Of a DNA stretch of 64,000 nt, positions 37,563-47,664 are shown piece by piece. Location of the stretch: positions 62,001 through 126,000 of the forward strand of contig JAJDYN010000014.1 of the NCBI GenBank assembly GCA_022825135.1. Direction: 5' to 3'. A program made the translations under genes and the position numbers. Position 1 is the stretch's first letter. Every line of letters begins with the position of its first letter. The stretch is from Gemmatimonadota bacterium. GTDB lineage: Bacteria > Gemmatimonadota > Gemmatimonadetes > Longimicrobiales > Gaopeijiaceae. The notes beneath the pieces are model-generated. The model made no database searches. It was not told the origin of the DNA and saw only the letters and a program-made list of their open reading frames with translations.

Positions 37563-38573
37563 TCAGCCCCTTCTCCGGCGGCGATGCCCCGCGTCATCGC
37601 TCCTCGCGCCGGGCAGCTGGCGTTTCAGCGCCTCGACCTCATGCCGGACGTGGGCGATCTGCTCGCTGACCAGACCGAATCCCGCGAGAAGGAACCCGAG
37701 CGTCTCCAGCAGGACCACCAGCTGGATGAGCAGACGGTACCCGAAGGGGGGCACGTAGGGCTCGAATCCCAGCGCGGGGTGCAGGTAGCGCAGATAGAGG
37801 GCAGCCACCGCAACCAGGCCCCCCAGGAACGCCAGCGCCAGGCCGGAAGCACCGAACAACAGCAGCGGCTTGCGCGAAAAAAAGACCAGAAAGGCAACCG
37901 ACGCCAGGTCCGTAACACCGATCACGACGCGCCACAGTCCCCGGTACTTGGATTCGCCCGCCCTGCGGTCGTAGAGCTTGATGTCGATCTCCGTGACCGT
38001 GGCGCCGCGTCCGTGCGCCAGCACCACGAAGAAGCGATGCCAGTCGTGCCTGAGCGTGAGCCCGTCCAGGATCTCCCGGCGAAACCCCTTCATGGCGGAG
38101 TTGAGGTGGGTGACCGGAACCCGGAAGAGCAGGCGCGACATGCGGTTGTAGATCCCGGACACCGCCGCCTTGTCGTAGTGGCCGATGCGCCGTCCCGAGA
38201 CGATGTCCCATCCCTCGTCCAGCTTCTCGAGAAAGCGCGGAATGTCGCGCGGGGAGTGCTGCAGATCGGCGTCGAAGAGGATGATGCAGGGGCGATCCGT
38301 GGCGTTGACCCCGGTGACCATCGCTTCCGTCTTGCCCCGGTTGCGCCGGTGGCTGACGACGTTGAATCCGTCCCAGTCCGCCGCTTCGCGCCTGGCTGCG
38401 TCCGCGGTGCCGTCGGTGGAGCCGTCGTCCACGAGCACGACTTCACCGTCGAGATGGAACTCGCGGAAGGCCTCCCGCAGTTCGCGCACCAGGTCGGGGA
38501 CCACGGGGGCCTCGTTGTAGGCGGGGATGACGACCGCGAAGTCGCTTCTGCCCTGCCGGATCTCTGGTTTCAG
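37563..38573 (-). CDS. Dolichyl-phosphate-mannose-synthase-like GT2 with two membrane helices
   Basis: 336 aa. GT2 catalytic domain: DFAVVIPAYNEAPVVPDLV, VVLVDDGSTDGT, FDADLQHSPRDIP (DxD-like) and the acceptor region SAMKGFRREIL. The C-terminus has hydrophobic segments (LLLFGASGLALAFLGGLVAVAALYL and LLIQLVVLLETLGFLLAGFGLV) and a coiled tail. It probably charges a polyprenyl-phosphate sugar for the YfhO protein. Start choice: CTG at 38573 (GGAG 6 nt upstream) puts the usual ~12 residues before the first strand; GTG at 38663 is the nearest canonical codon and would add 30 residues with lower GC3. The track start at 38891 is unlikely. Confidence 0.85.
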   Translation of the reverse strand: MKPEIRQGRSDFAVVIPAYNEAPVVPDLVRELREAFREFHLDGEVVLVDDGSTDGTADAARREAADWDGFNVVSHRRNRGKTEAMVTGVNATDRPCIILFDADLQHSPRDIPRFLEKLDEGWDIVSGRRIGHYDKAAVSGIYNRMSRLLFRVPVTHLNSAMKGFRREILDGLTLRHDWHRFFVVLAHGRGATVTEIDIKLYDRRAGESKYRGLWRVVIGVTDLASVAFLVFFSRKPLLLFGASGLALAFLGGLVAVAALYLRYLHPALGFEPYVPPFGYRLLIQLVVLLETLGFLLAGFGLVSEQIAHVRHEVEALKRQLPGARSDDAGHRRRRRG

Positions 38574-38902
38574 GTTCTGCTCCGGTCGGAGGGTGGCGGC
38601 GCCGTTCGCGCCGCGCGATGGACGAGCGCGGTCAAGATGGTCCCGCAGGACACGGTACGCCACTCGCGGCGACCTCGTTCCGCACCGTTGCGGGGTTTCG
38701 GAGGCGCCTCCGGCGAGGCATCCCGGAGGCTGGCGAGGGGCGCCGGCCCGGCACTTGCGGTGGCATCGCGAATCGCGAGATTTGTCCCTGCCGACCGGGG
38801 GCCGCGCCCCTCTCGGGAGCTGCCCGAACAGCAGAACCCCAGCCGACAGCCCCCGGTCCTCCGACGCCGTCCGAGAATACCCATCCCGCACCCGAGGCTG
38901 TC
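38574..38902. other. Intergenic region between divergent GT2 and pruA genes
   Basis: 329 bp carrying regulatory sequence for both directions. I see a direct repeat TCGCGAATCGCGA near 38765 and several GC-rich palindromic stretches, but no convincing -35/-10 pair and no plausible gene. If GT2 starts at GTG 38663, the region shrinks by 90 bp. Confidence 0.4.
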
Positions 38903-40534
<1,632 letters not shown>

Positions 40535-40551
40535 CGGGGCCGGAGCCGGAC

Positions 40552-41391
40552 ATGGACACAACGCAGTCGAACGGCGCGAGCGTGGCCTTCATCGGCGCCG
40601 GGGCCATGGGCGCGGCGATGATCGGCGGCCTTGCGGGGGGCGACGACATCGATCGGGGACGGGTGATTGCAAGCGACCGCAACGAGGATCGGCTCGCGCT
40701 GGTGCGCGACCAGTTCGGGGTCCGGACCACCCCGTGCAACCGGGAAGCGGCCGGGGAGGCGGATGTCGTCGTCCTGGCGGTCAAACCGCAGGTCCTGCCC
40801 GCCGTGCTTTCGGAGCTCAAGGGCCGCATTCGCGAGGACGCACTGACGCTCTCGATCGTGGCCGGCGCCTCCATCGCCTCCATCGCCTCCCTGCTGGAGC
40901 ACCGCGCCATCGTGCGCACCATGCCCAACACGCCGGCCCAGGTCGGGGAGGGCATGACCGTGTGGACGGCCACCCCGGAGGTCTCGCGGGAACAGCGGGT
41001 GCAGGCGGGGACCATCGTCGGGTCGCTGGGACGAGAGCTTTTCGTCGACGACGAGAGGTTTCTCGATATCGCGACGGCCATCAGCGGCACCGGGCCGGCC
41101 TACGTGTTTCTCATGATGGAGGCGCTCATCGACGCGGCGGTCCATCTCGGGTTCTCGCGCAAGGACGCCCGCGAACTCGTGGTGCAGACCATCCGCGGAG
41201 CGGCGATCTACGCGGAGCACCAGCCGGTCCATCCCGCCGAGCTGCGCAACCGCGTGACCTCGCCCGGAGGCACCACGGCCGAGGCGCTGTATCAGCTCGA
41301 GAAGGGGAGCTTCCGGACCATCATGTCCAAGGCCGTGGTTGCGGCGTTCAGGCGCAGCGTGGCCCTGGGCGAGATGAGCACGCGGTCGTAG
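40552..41391 (+). CDS. proC: Pyrroline-5-carboxylate reductase
   Basis: 279 aa, normal length. Reduces P5C to proline with NAD(P)H. Rossmann motif VAFIGAGAMGAAMIGGL, then VVVLAVKPQVLPAVL, RTMPNTPAQVGEGMT, the dimer domain TAISGTGPAYVFLMMEALIDAAVHLG and the C-terminal RNRVTSPGGTTAEAL. Start ATG at 40552 with GGAG 6 nt upstream; the track shows it as the tail of a longer frame. In one operon with pruA, so synthesis and degradation enzymes acting on P5C are expressed together. Confidence 0.97.
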   Translation: MDTTQSNGASVAFIGAGAMGAAMIGGLAGGDDIDRGRVIASDRNEDRLALVRDQFGVRTTPCNREAAGEADVVVLAVKPQVLPAVLSELKGRIREDALTLSIVAGASIASIASLLEHRAIVRTMPNTPAQVGEGMTVWTATPEVSREQRVQAGTIVGSLGRELFVDDERFLDIATAISGTGPAYVFLMMEALIDAAVHLGFSRKDARELVVQTIRGAAIYAEHQPVHPAELRNRVTSPGGTTAEALYQLEKGSFRTIMSKAVVAAFRRSVALGEMSTRS

Positions 41392-41441
41392 CCGGGACGC
41401 CGGGCCCGGGGCGTGGCGACAGCGAGCCGCACGAGGCGAAG

Positions 41442-41466
41442 ACGGGCGCGCGGGCGCGCGCCCCGT
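41442..41466. terminator. GC-rich hairpin between convergent proC and acylase genes
   Basis: ACGGGCGCGC (41442-41451) pairs with GCGCG(C)CCCGT (41456-41466) through ten base pairs with one bulged C and a GGGC tetraloop. It sits in the 87-bp gap between the two stops. There is no T-tract, but stability should be high and it can serve both strands. Confidence 0.5.
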
Positions 41467-41478
41467 TAGACCGGCGCG

Positions 41479-43863
41479 CTACCCCGGCAGGAGCGTCAGC
41501 CGGGAGATCGTGCGCGCTTCTACCTCGGACCGATCGAGCGGCAGGCGCCACAGTTCGCCGCGCTGCCAGCGCTCCAGCTGATCCCAGCTGTGGCGGTTGG
41601 CCGGCCGGCCGGACTGCCCTCCGGGCAGGATGAACGCACCCCCGCGCCCGAGGTCCCCGAGGTCGGTGACGGACCGCTGGCTGGGCCCGCTGGTGACCTC
41701 GAACAGGGGGAGGCTGCCCTCGAACGCGGCCGCGTCGACCGTGTAGTCATCGCCGGGTCGGGGCAGATCACGCCGGCCGAAGCCCAGCAGGCCGCCGATC
41801 ACCGGTAGGTCCTGGAAGGGATGGGAGATGCGCAGGAGATGGATCTGCCCCCAGGGTCGGTCACCCGCGTCGGCAACCTCCAGCGCCGCCAGCGCGGCCA
41901 GCGAGTCGACACCCGCCCCGCCGGCGTCGAGCCCCCGCCCGACCATGTACCGCGGGAAGTACCCCGACCCGCCCCTGGCCATGTGGAAGCGCGCGCGCAT
42001 CCTGGTCCGCAGCGCCTCCGCCCAGGCATGGAAGAGCGTCGCCTCGGTGCTTTCGACCGTCGCCCGGCCGTCCCACGCTTCGAGCGCGGCCGCCAGGCTG
42101 TCCAGCCCGGCGCGCCGGAATGCCGCGCTGGCCCGGCCGCGGTAGCGGGCGATGAAACCGCTCTGCACGTCCAGCTGGATGGCCCTCATCGATTCGGCGT
42201 CGTGGTCGACGCGAGCCTCGATCAACTCGGTGATGCGCTGGGCGCGGTAGGGATCCTCCCAGCGGTCCGGCGAGACCACCAGCGAAAGCGAGTCCCGGCT
42301 CTGGCGGTTGTTCGCGGTGGCGATGAAACCGGAAGCCGGGTTGAGCAGCCGGGGATTGCGCTCGTAGGGCAGCGTCCCGACCCAGTCGTGTTCTCCGGTC
42401 CAGCCGGGCACAGGCAGGAGCGGCGGCCGGCCCGAGCGGCGCAGGGGAACGGCGCCCGCGAGCTGGTAGCCGAAGTCGCCCGCGGTGTCGGCGAAGACCA
42501 CGTTCTGGTAGGGGCTGGTGAAGTGCGCCAGCGCGGCGATAAGCTCCGACGCGGAGTTGGCGAGGTTCATCGCCAGGATCCCGTCGAAGGTGGTCGACGG
42601 GTCTTGCGCGCCCCAGCGGTAGGAAAGCAATGCGCCTCCCGGTACCGGATCCACCGCCGTCATGACGGGGCCGTGGCGGGTCTCGCGCACCAGCAGGCGC
42701 ACCGGCTGGTCGCGCCCGCGCACCCGGATCGATTCCTCCCGGACCCGGAAGGGCTCGCTTCCTTCCGGCGTCATGTAGCGGGTGGTGTCGGCCGGATCCA
42801 CCTGTTCGACAAAGAAGTCGGAGTCGTCCACCATGGCGTTGGTGAAGCCCCATGCCACGCCCGCCGTGTGTCCCGCGATCACCCCGGGCGCGCCCGGCAG
42901 GCTCTGTCCCACGACATCCAGGCCCGGCGCATGCAGCCCGACCAGATACCAGATGTTGGGGTGGTCCAGGCTCAGGTGCATGTCGTTGGCCAGGAGGGGG
43001 CGGCCGCTCATGGTGCGGGACCCTCCGACGACCCAGGAGTTGGAGGCGCGCACGGTGCTCGCCGCCTCCAGCGCGGCGCGGGCGGCCGCAGGCATGCGCG
43101 CCGAGGCGACCAGGTCGGCGGAAACGGCGGGCGGCAGAGGCTCCGGCGGAACGGCGGGGCCGCCCGCGATCCCGTCAGCCGGGGGGACGCCGGGCGCATC
43201 CTGCAGAATCGTCACCCCCCATTCGGGATAGCGGGGCAGCAACTCCAGCACGGCCTCGTCCCCCGCGGCCGCGCGCGCTCCGGCCAGCGATACCGACACC
43301 CCGTACTGGGACAGATCCCAGGCCATGATCTTCTCGATGGCGAGCGAGTGCTCGAGCTCCCAGGGCTCGAAGGTGGCGCGAAGCAGAACGAATTCCGGCG
43401 GCAGCAGGCCGCGCCACTCGTCCACGGCCGCATTGACGCCGCGGACGTAGGCCTCCACAAGCGCCCGGGTCCGTTCGCTGACGGCCGTCTCCCGCCCGGC
43501 CCGCGCGAGGCCCAGCGTGCGCAGAAACCGGTCGGCATCCAGAGTCTGCCCGCCGAAGAATTCGCTCAGGCGTCCCTGGGCGACCCGCCGGAACATCTCC
43601 AGCTGCCAGAGACGGTCCGTGGCGTGCAGGTACCCCTGCGCGAAGACGGCGTCGGCCAGCGAACCCGCCCACACATGGGGGACGCCGAGGGAGTCGCGCA
43701 GGATCTCCACCGGCTGCTCCAGGCCGGGAAGCGCGAGTTGCCCGGACGCCGGCGCGGGACCGGTCGCCAGTCGCCTGACCCAGATCGCGCCCGCCAGCGA
43801 AGCGAGCAGAACCCCTGCCAGTGTCCCGAGCAGGATCCTCCGGATCAGGCGGCCCCTCTTCAG
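41479..43863 (-). CDS. Penicillin acylase family N-terminal nucleophile hydrolase, CTG start
   Basis: 794 aa Ntn hydrolase (penicillin/acyl-homoserine-lactone acylase family). The precursor should be cut before Ser in TVRASNSWVVGGSRTMSG, making that Ser the catalytic N-terminus; further family segments are LLANDMHLSLDHPNIWYLVGL, AGVAWGFTNAMVDDSDFF and FIATANNRQ. An N-terminal basic/hydrophobic stretch KRGRLIRRILLGTLAGVLLASLAGAIW anchors or exports it. This begins right after a CTG at 43863 that overlaps the upstream TGA (CTGA) and has GGAGG 7 nt before; no ATG, GTG or TTG fits. Natural substrates may be N-acyl amines; the choice cannot be read from sequence. Confidence 0.9.
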   Translation of the reverse strand: MKRGRLIRRILLGTLAGVLLASLAGAIWVRRLATGPAPASGQLALPGLEQPVEILRDSLGVPHVWAGSLADAVFAQGYLHATDRLWQLEMFRRVAQGRLSEFFGGQTLDADRFLRTLGLARAGRETAVSERTRALVEAYVRGVNAAVDEWRGLLPPEFVLLRATFEPWELEHSLAIEKIMAWDLSQYGVSVSLAGARAAAGDEAVLELLPRYPEWGVTILQDAPGVPPADGIAGGPAVPPEPLPPAVSADLVASARMPAAARAALEAASTVRASNSWVVGGSRTMSGRPLLANDMHLSLDHPNIWYLVGLHAPGLDVVGQSLPGAPGVIAGHTAGVAWGFTNAMVDDSDFFVEQVDPADTTRYMTPEGSEPFRVREESIRVRGRDQPVRLLVRETRHGPVMTAVDPVPGGALLSYRWGAQDPSTTFDGILAMNLANSASELIAALAHFTSPYQNVVFADTAGDFGYQLAGAVPLRRSGRPPLLPVPGWTGEHDWVGTLPYERNPRLLNPASGFIATANNRQSRDSLSLVVSPDRWEDPYRAQRITELIEARVDHDAESMRAIQLDVQSGFIARYRGRASAAFRRAGLDSLAAALEAWDGRATVESTEATLFHAWAEALRTRMRARFHMARGGSGYFPRYMVGRGLDAGGAGVDSLAALAALEVADAGDRPWGQIHLLRISHPFQDLPVIGGLLGFGRRDLPRPGDDYTVDAAAFEGSLPLFEVTSGPSQRSVTDLGDLGRGGAFILPGGQSGRPANRHSWDQLERWQRGELWRLPLDRSEVEARTISRLTLLPG

Positions 43864-45062
43864 CGCGACGCCTCCAGTGCCCGGCTGAAGTCGCGCTGCA
43901 GGTCGGGGACCTCCTCGAGCCCCACCGAGACCCGAACGAATCCGTCGGGGATGCCCGCCTCCGTCCGCTCCTCCGGGGTCAGGCCGATGTGGGAGGTGAA
44001 GCGCGGCTGCGACACCAGGGTCTCGACGCCGCCCAGGCTGGGCGCAACCCGGGCCACTTCCAGACTCCGGCAGAATGCGTCCGCGCCCGCTCCCCCGCTC
44101 TCCAGCACGAAGCCCACCATGCCGCCGAATCCGTCCAGCAGCTCCCCCGCCAGCGCGCGGTCGGGGTGACTGGCGAGACCGGGGTAGGAGACCCGCGAGA
44201 TCCCGGGACGGCCTTCCAGCCACGCCGCGAGTTCCAGGCCGCTCCGGTTGTGGCGCTCCATGCGCACGGACAGCGTCTTGATACCGCGCTCCAGCAGCCA
44301 GGCCGCGTGGGGATCCAGAGCCGGCCCGTAGAGCACCAGCATGCGCTGCACGCGCTCAATCAGCTCCCGGCTGCCGGAGACGACGCCCGCGATCAGGTCG
44401 GAATGCCCCCCCAGGTACTTGGTCGCGCTGTGGATCACGATGTCCACGCCGAGGCGGGCCGGCCTGAGGTTGATGGGCGAGGCGAAGGTGGCGTCCATCA
44501 TGGTGACCGCCCCGGCCTCGCGGGCGAGGCGCACCGGGACGCGGGGGTCGAAGACGCGCATCACGGGATTGGTCGGGGTCTCCAGGAACAGGATGCGGGT
44601 GTTGTCCCGCATCGCCGACTCCCAGGCGCAGGTTTCGTCCGGATCGACGAACGTCGTGGTCACCCCCCGGTGCGGCATCTCATCGGCGAGGAACGTGCTG
44701 GTGGCGCCGTACAGGTGCTTCGAGGCCACGACGTGGTCCCCGGCGCGGGTGACGGCGAGGACGGCGAGTGCGGTGGCCGCCATCCCGCTCGCAACGGCCA
44801 GCGAGGCTTCGGTGCCCTCGAGCGCCGCCAGCTTCTTCGCCACGGCCACCTGGTTCGGGTTGTTGCCGTAGCGGGAGTAGCGCAGCTCGGTCGCATCGCC
44901 GGGCGCGTTCCAGAAGAAGGTGGAACTCTGCACCACGGGCAGCACCACGGGCTCGCCGGGACGCGGCTCGGGCGCGCCGGCGTGGACACCCAGCGTGCCC
45001 GGACCCCAGGCCTCCCGCGCCTCCGGCGAATCGTTCGTTCTCTCCTCCGAGACACTCTTCAT
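43860..45062 (-). CDS. Trans-sulfuration family PLP enzyme (copy 2)
   Basis: 400 aa PLP enzyme of the Cys/Met metabolism family. Motifs: TLGVHAGAPEPRPGEPVVLPVVQSSTF, YSRYGNNPNQ, ASGMAATAL, DATFASPINLRP and the PLP lysine in HSATKYLGGHSDLIAG. Start ATG at 45062 overlaps the upstream STAS-gene stop (ATGA), with GGAG 9 nt before; the track ORF runs 128 codons too far. Its reaction (cystathionine lyase/synthase, methionine gamma-lyase) is unresolved. Coupling to the STAS gene upstream and the acylase downstream is an odd context for sulfur metabolism. Confidence 0.88.
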   Translation of the reverse strand: MKSVSEERTNDSPEAREAWGPGTLGVHAGAPEPRPGEPVVLPVVQSSTFFWNAPGDATELRYSRYGNNPNQVAVAKKLAALEGTEASLAVASGMAATALAVLAVTRAGDHVVASKHLYGATSTFLADEMPHRGVTTTFVDPDETCAWESAMRDNTRILFLETPTNPVMRVFDPRVPVRLAREAGAVTMMDATFASPINLRPARLGVDIVIHSATKYLGGHSDLIAGVVSGSRELIERVQRMLVLYGPALDPHAAWLLERGIKTLSVRMERHNRSGLELAAWLEGRPGISRVSYPGLASHPDRALAGELLDGFGGMVGFVLESGGAGADAFCRSLEVARVAPSLGGVETLVSQPRFTSHIGLTPEERTEAGIPDGFVRVSVGLEEVPDLQRDFSRALEASR

Positions 45063-45646
45063 CCCATCAGACTCCTCATCAGATTGCTCAGCGCCAGATA
45101 GTCTCCCGACCCGGGCCGCCGGAAAACAAGTCCGCGCCGCACGAGTGATTCCAGCGTAGCGCGATCGACCTCGTCCGGAAGGTGTGCCGGGACATCCCCC
45201 GGAGAAAGGGCTCCCCGCTCCTCGAGGGAACGCCAGACCCGGGCATCGGCCTCGCTCGGCACGCCAACCAGCCGGCACGGCCCTGCCGCGGTTTCCGCCA
45301 CGGCAGTGAGACGATGGCGTTCCAGCACGGCCTCGATCGGCTCCAGATGAAGGTCGCTCACGCCGCGCAGGATGAAAAAGGCGCGGGTGGCTTGCCCGGG
45401 CGGCTGGTAGTGCAGGAGCAGCTTCGCCACAACCTCGTCCGCGCATGAGAAATCCACCACGTGAACCTCGGAGAAGTCGATGACCGAGAGCGCCGTCTCT
45501 CCTGCGCCCGCGAGCTGGCTCTCGATGGCCCTCCGCACCGCGCGCCCCGTGGGCCGGGTCACCAGGTGCGCGTGGAGCGACGCCACCTGCCTCCGGACCA
45601 GGCGCCGGAGGTCGATCGCCACCGGGTCGATGCCGAATCCGTTCAT
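45059..45646 (-). CDS. STAS-like protein with C-terminal helical domain
   Basis: 195 aa. The middle part LSVIDFSEVHVVDFSCADEVVAKLLLHY matches an STAS/DUF4325-like strand-helix unit as in anti-sigma-factor antagonists. The C-terminal part (EADARVWRSLEERGALSPGDVPAHLPDEVDRATLESLVRRGLVFRR) looks like a small winged-helix domain. I see no DNA-binding certainty and no Ser/Thr site I can assign. It follows the GHKL-ATPase gene by 19 nt, so the two probably form a switch, with ATPase phosphorylating or sequestering the STAS protein. Confidence 0.7.
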   Translation of the reverse strand: MNGFGIDPVAIDLRRLVRRQVASLHAHLVTRPTGRAVRRAIESQLAGAGETALSVIDFSEVHVVDFSCADEVVAKLLLHYQPPGQATRAFFILRGVSDLHLEPIEAVLERHRLTAVAETAAGPCRLVGVPSEADARVWRSLEERGALSPGDVPAHLPDEVDRATLESLVRRGLVFRRPGSGDYLALSNLMRSLMG

Positions 45647-45665
45647 GAGGCCGGACCCAAGTCCG

Positions 45666-46571
45666 TCATGCGCCGCTCCTTTCCTTGCCCCGCTGCTTCG
45701 CGGGCAGAACGATGTTGATCTGGGCGCCCGGAAAATGCGCCAGGCCCTGCTCCAGAGCGGGGGTGTCGTCCCATTCCGGCACGTCGGCGATGCGCGCGGT
45801 CCCGCTGCGGATGGAGATGAGCCCGTCCCACCGCCGCACCTGCCTGCGGATCTGCTGGATCCCCTGGCCTCTCCCCAGGTCCTGGAAACGCGTGACGCCG
45901 TGCAGGAAGGCGGCTTCCAGCGCGCTGCCGTCCCCCCATCGCTTTCCGAAACGGCCGGCGTGCTCGGCCGCCAGCGATTCGCGGAACCCGCGCCCCAGGT
46001 CGGACACCGCGATCACCAGCATCCAGCGGTCCCGGCGCTTGGCCCAGTAATACGCCTGCGCGGCCACCCATCCCGGGGCCTCGGCGTGTTCGATGATGTT
46101 CTGGCACACCTCCGAGAGCACCACCGAGAACTGGACGACGGTCACCAGCGGATACCCGAGGGTGCGGGTGAGGATGGTTCCCGCGCGCGTCTGCACGCGG
46201 TCCACGACGGCGTGCACGTCGCTGTTGGTGGTCACCGGGGTGATCTCGAGCAGCACATCGGAGCTTGCGGCGATTTCGCGCGGACGCCGGGCCTGCATCG
46301 AGAAGAAGCGTCGAGCCTGCTCGAGGAAGCGGATGCGCGCCAGGTATCCGAGAACCTCCGCGTGCCGGGGAAGCCGCAGATGGGGCGGCTGCCCCAGCCG
46401 GCGCTTCAGAAGGGCGCCAGCGCTGAGGAGGCCGACAAGGCCCTGCGGGTCGACGAAGCGAAGGTAGCCCGCGTCGAAGAGCGCCTTGCCTTCCGCGGCC
46501 TGCGCGCATTGCCGGAAGACGCTGTCCACGGTGGAGTAGTCCAGCGATGAGGGTACGCGGATCACATGCAC
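45666..46571 (-). CDS. STAS-like plus GHKL ATPase regulator
   Basis: 301 aa. N-terminal STAS-like segment (GKALFDAGYLRFVDPQGLVGLLSAGALLKRR) followed by a histidine-kinase-type ATPase: N box VVLSEVCQNIIEHAE, G1 VSDLGRGFRESL and G2 region LGRGQGIQQIRRQV. There is no phosphoacceptor His domain, so it resembles anti-sigma-type ATP-binding proteins fused to their antagonist-like domain. The start is GTG at 46571 with GGAG 8 nt upstream. It lies between the PfkB kinase and the STAS-helical gene on the same strand. Target unknown. Confidence 0.75.
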   Translation of the reverse strand: MHVIRVPSSLDYSTVDSVFRQCAQAAEGKALFDAGYLRFVDPQGLVGLLSAGALLKRRLGQPPHLRLPRHAEVLGYLARIRFLEQARRFFSMQARRPREIAASSDVLLEITPVTTNSDVHAVVDRVQTRAGTILTRTLGYPLVTVVQFSVVLSEVCQNIIEHAEAPGWVAAQAYYWAKRRDRWMLVIAVSDLGRGFRESLAAEHAGRFGKRWGDGSALEAAFLHGVTRFQDLGRGQGIQQIRRQVRRWDGLISIRSGTARIADVPEWDDTPALEQGLAHFPGAQINIVLPAKQRGKERSGA

Positions 46572-46620
46572 CCGGCGAACTCCGGAGTTGGCGCGGCGGG
46601 ACGGGCGGGCGCGGCGCGGT

Positions 46621-47664
46621 TCATCGGCGGGCGATCCGCCCCTTCAGGTGGAGGTGCAGCCCGCGCGCACCGCGATGTTCGACGTTTCGGGCGGCCATGG
46701 AGTTGGCGGCGACGATCGCGCGCTCGACGCGGTCGCCCTCCAGCAGGCGAGCGAAAAAGGTAGCGCCCCATACGTCCCCGCAACCAGTCACATCGCCTTC
46801 GCGCGGGCCTCCGGGGATGTCGATCTGCCGGGTGGTGGCCGGGGCCGCGGTGGCCACCTGTCCGCGCATCGCGTGCCAGGTCGAGGTGTCGGGCGAGAAA
46901 TCGGGCGCTGCGACATACGCCGCCCCGCGCGGGCCCATCGTGACGGTGACCAGCTTCAGGTCCGGCCCCACCACGTGCGCCGCCAGCCGCCATGGATCTC
47001 CGGCATCCAGGCCCAGCAGCGCATACTCGTCCTCGTTCATCTGCACCGCGTCGAAGCAGCGCAGCCAGGAGTCCCGGAGCGGCAGCGGGCGCGGCTCGCG
47101 TTCGCCGTGCCGCCCGATGCCCAGGAAGAGGGAATGGAGGTCGGCGTAGATCGGGCCCTCGAACGCTTCGCGCAGCATCTGTGCGGTGCCCAGCTCCATC
47201 TCGAATCCCGAGATGAAGTTGACGTAGAGGGCGTCGCAATCTCCGGCGAGAGGCCAGAACTCCTCCCAGCTCCAGGCGGGCACCCCGCCGGTCAGGCGCT
47301 CGCTCCGCCGCTCGTCGTCCAGGTAGCGCAGCTCCACGCGGTTGTTGGGTTCCGGGACGATGCGGACGGCGCGGTGCGGGTCAACGCGGGGGATCTCGCC
47401 CAGGAACCGGAGCGCGGGCTCGGCCAGGTCCCGGCCCACCTTGAGGATCGGCACGATGCGCCATTGCGCCGGCAGCGACGCGGCCAGCGCCTCCAGGGCG
47501 TAGCTCACCCCGCCCCATTCCTCCACCGGATCACCGCGTCCGTCGCGCAGATGGATGGTGTCCCACACGAGCGTGCCGACCACGCCCAGGCGGGGGCGGC
47601 CCGCGCGGGTACGGGGCCGCTCCCGCTCCGAGCCTGGCTCAACCACGGACCTGGCCGAACTCAC
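46621..47664 (-). CDS. PfkB family carbohydrate kinase
   Basis: 347 aa ribokinase-like sugar kinase. N-terminal LGVVGTLVWDTIHLRDG and the GG-containing EEWGGVSYALEALAASLP; central VNFISGFEMELG; MNEDEYALLG (the N-E pair for Mg); and the C-terminal anion hole/catalytic base GDVTGCGDVWGATFFARLL, where Cys replaces the usual Ala of GAGD. The start is GTG at 47664, a GTGA overlap with the ROK kinase stop; the track shows a long read-through. The sugar substrate is unknown. Pairing with ROK suggests a carbohydrate uptake or recycling route. Confidence 0.88.
   Translation of the reverse strand: MSSARSVVEPGSERERPRTRAGRPRLGVVGTLVWDTIHLRDGRGDPVEEWGGVSYALEALAASLPAQWRIVPILKVGRDLAEPALRFLGEIPRVDPHRAVRIVPEPNNRVELRYLDDERRSERLTGGVPAWSWEEFWPLAGDCDALYVNFISGFEMELGTAQMLREAFEGPIYADLHSLFLGIGRHGEREPRPLPLRDSWLRCFDAVQMNEDEYALLGLDAGDPWRLAAHVVGPDLKLVTVTMGPRGAAYVAAPDFSPDTSTWHAMRGQVATAAPATTRQIDIPGGPREGDVTGCGDVWGATFFARLLEGDRVERAIVAANSMAARNVEHRGARGLHLHLKGRIARR

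Noticed and set aside
34967-37669. 900-aa plus-strand ORF, the longest in this part
   Set aside because: Antisense to the YfhO gene; low-complexity Gly/Arg/Gln composition typical of GC-rich shadows.
41821-44169. 782-aa plus ORF
   Set aside because: Antisense shadow of the penicillin acylase.
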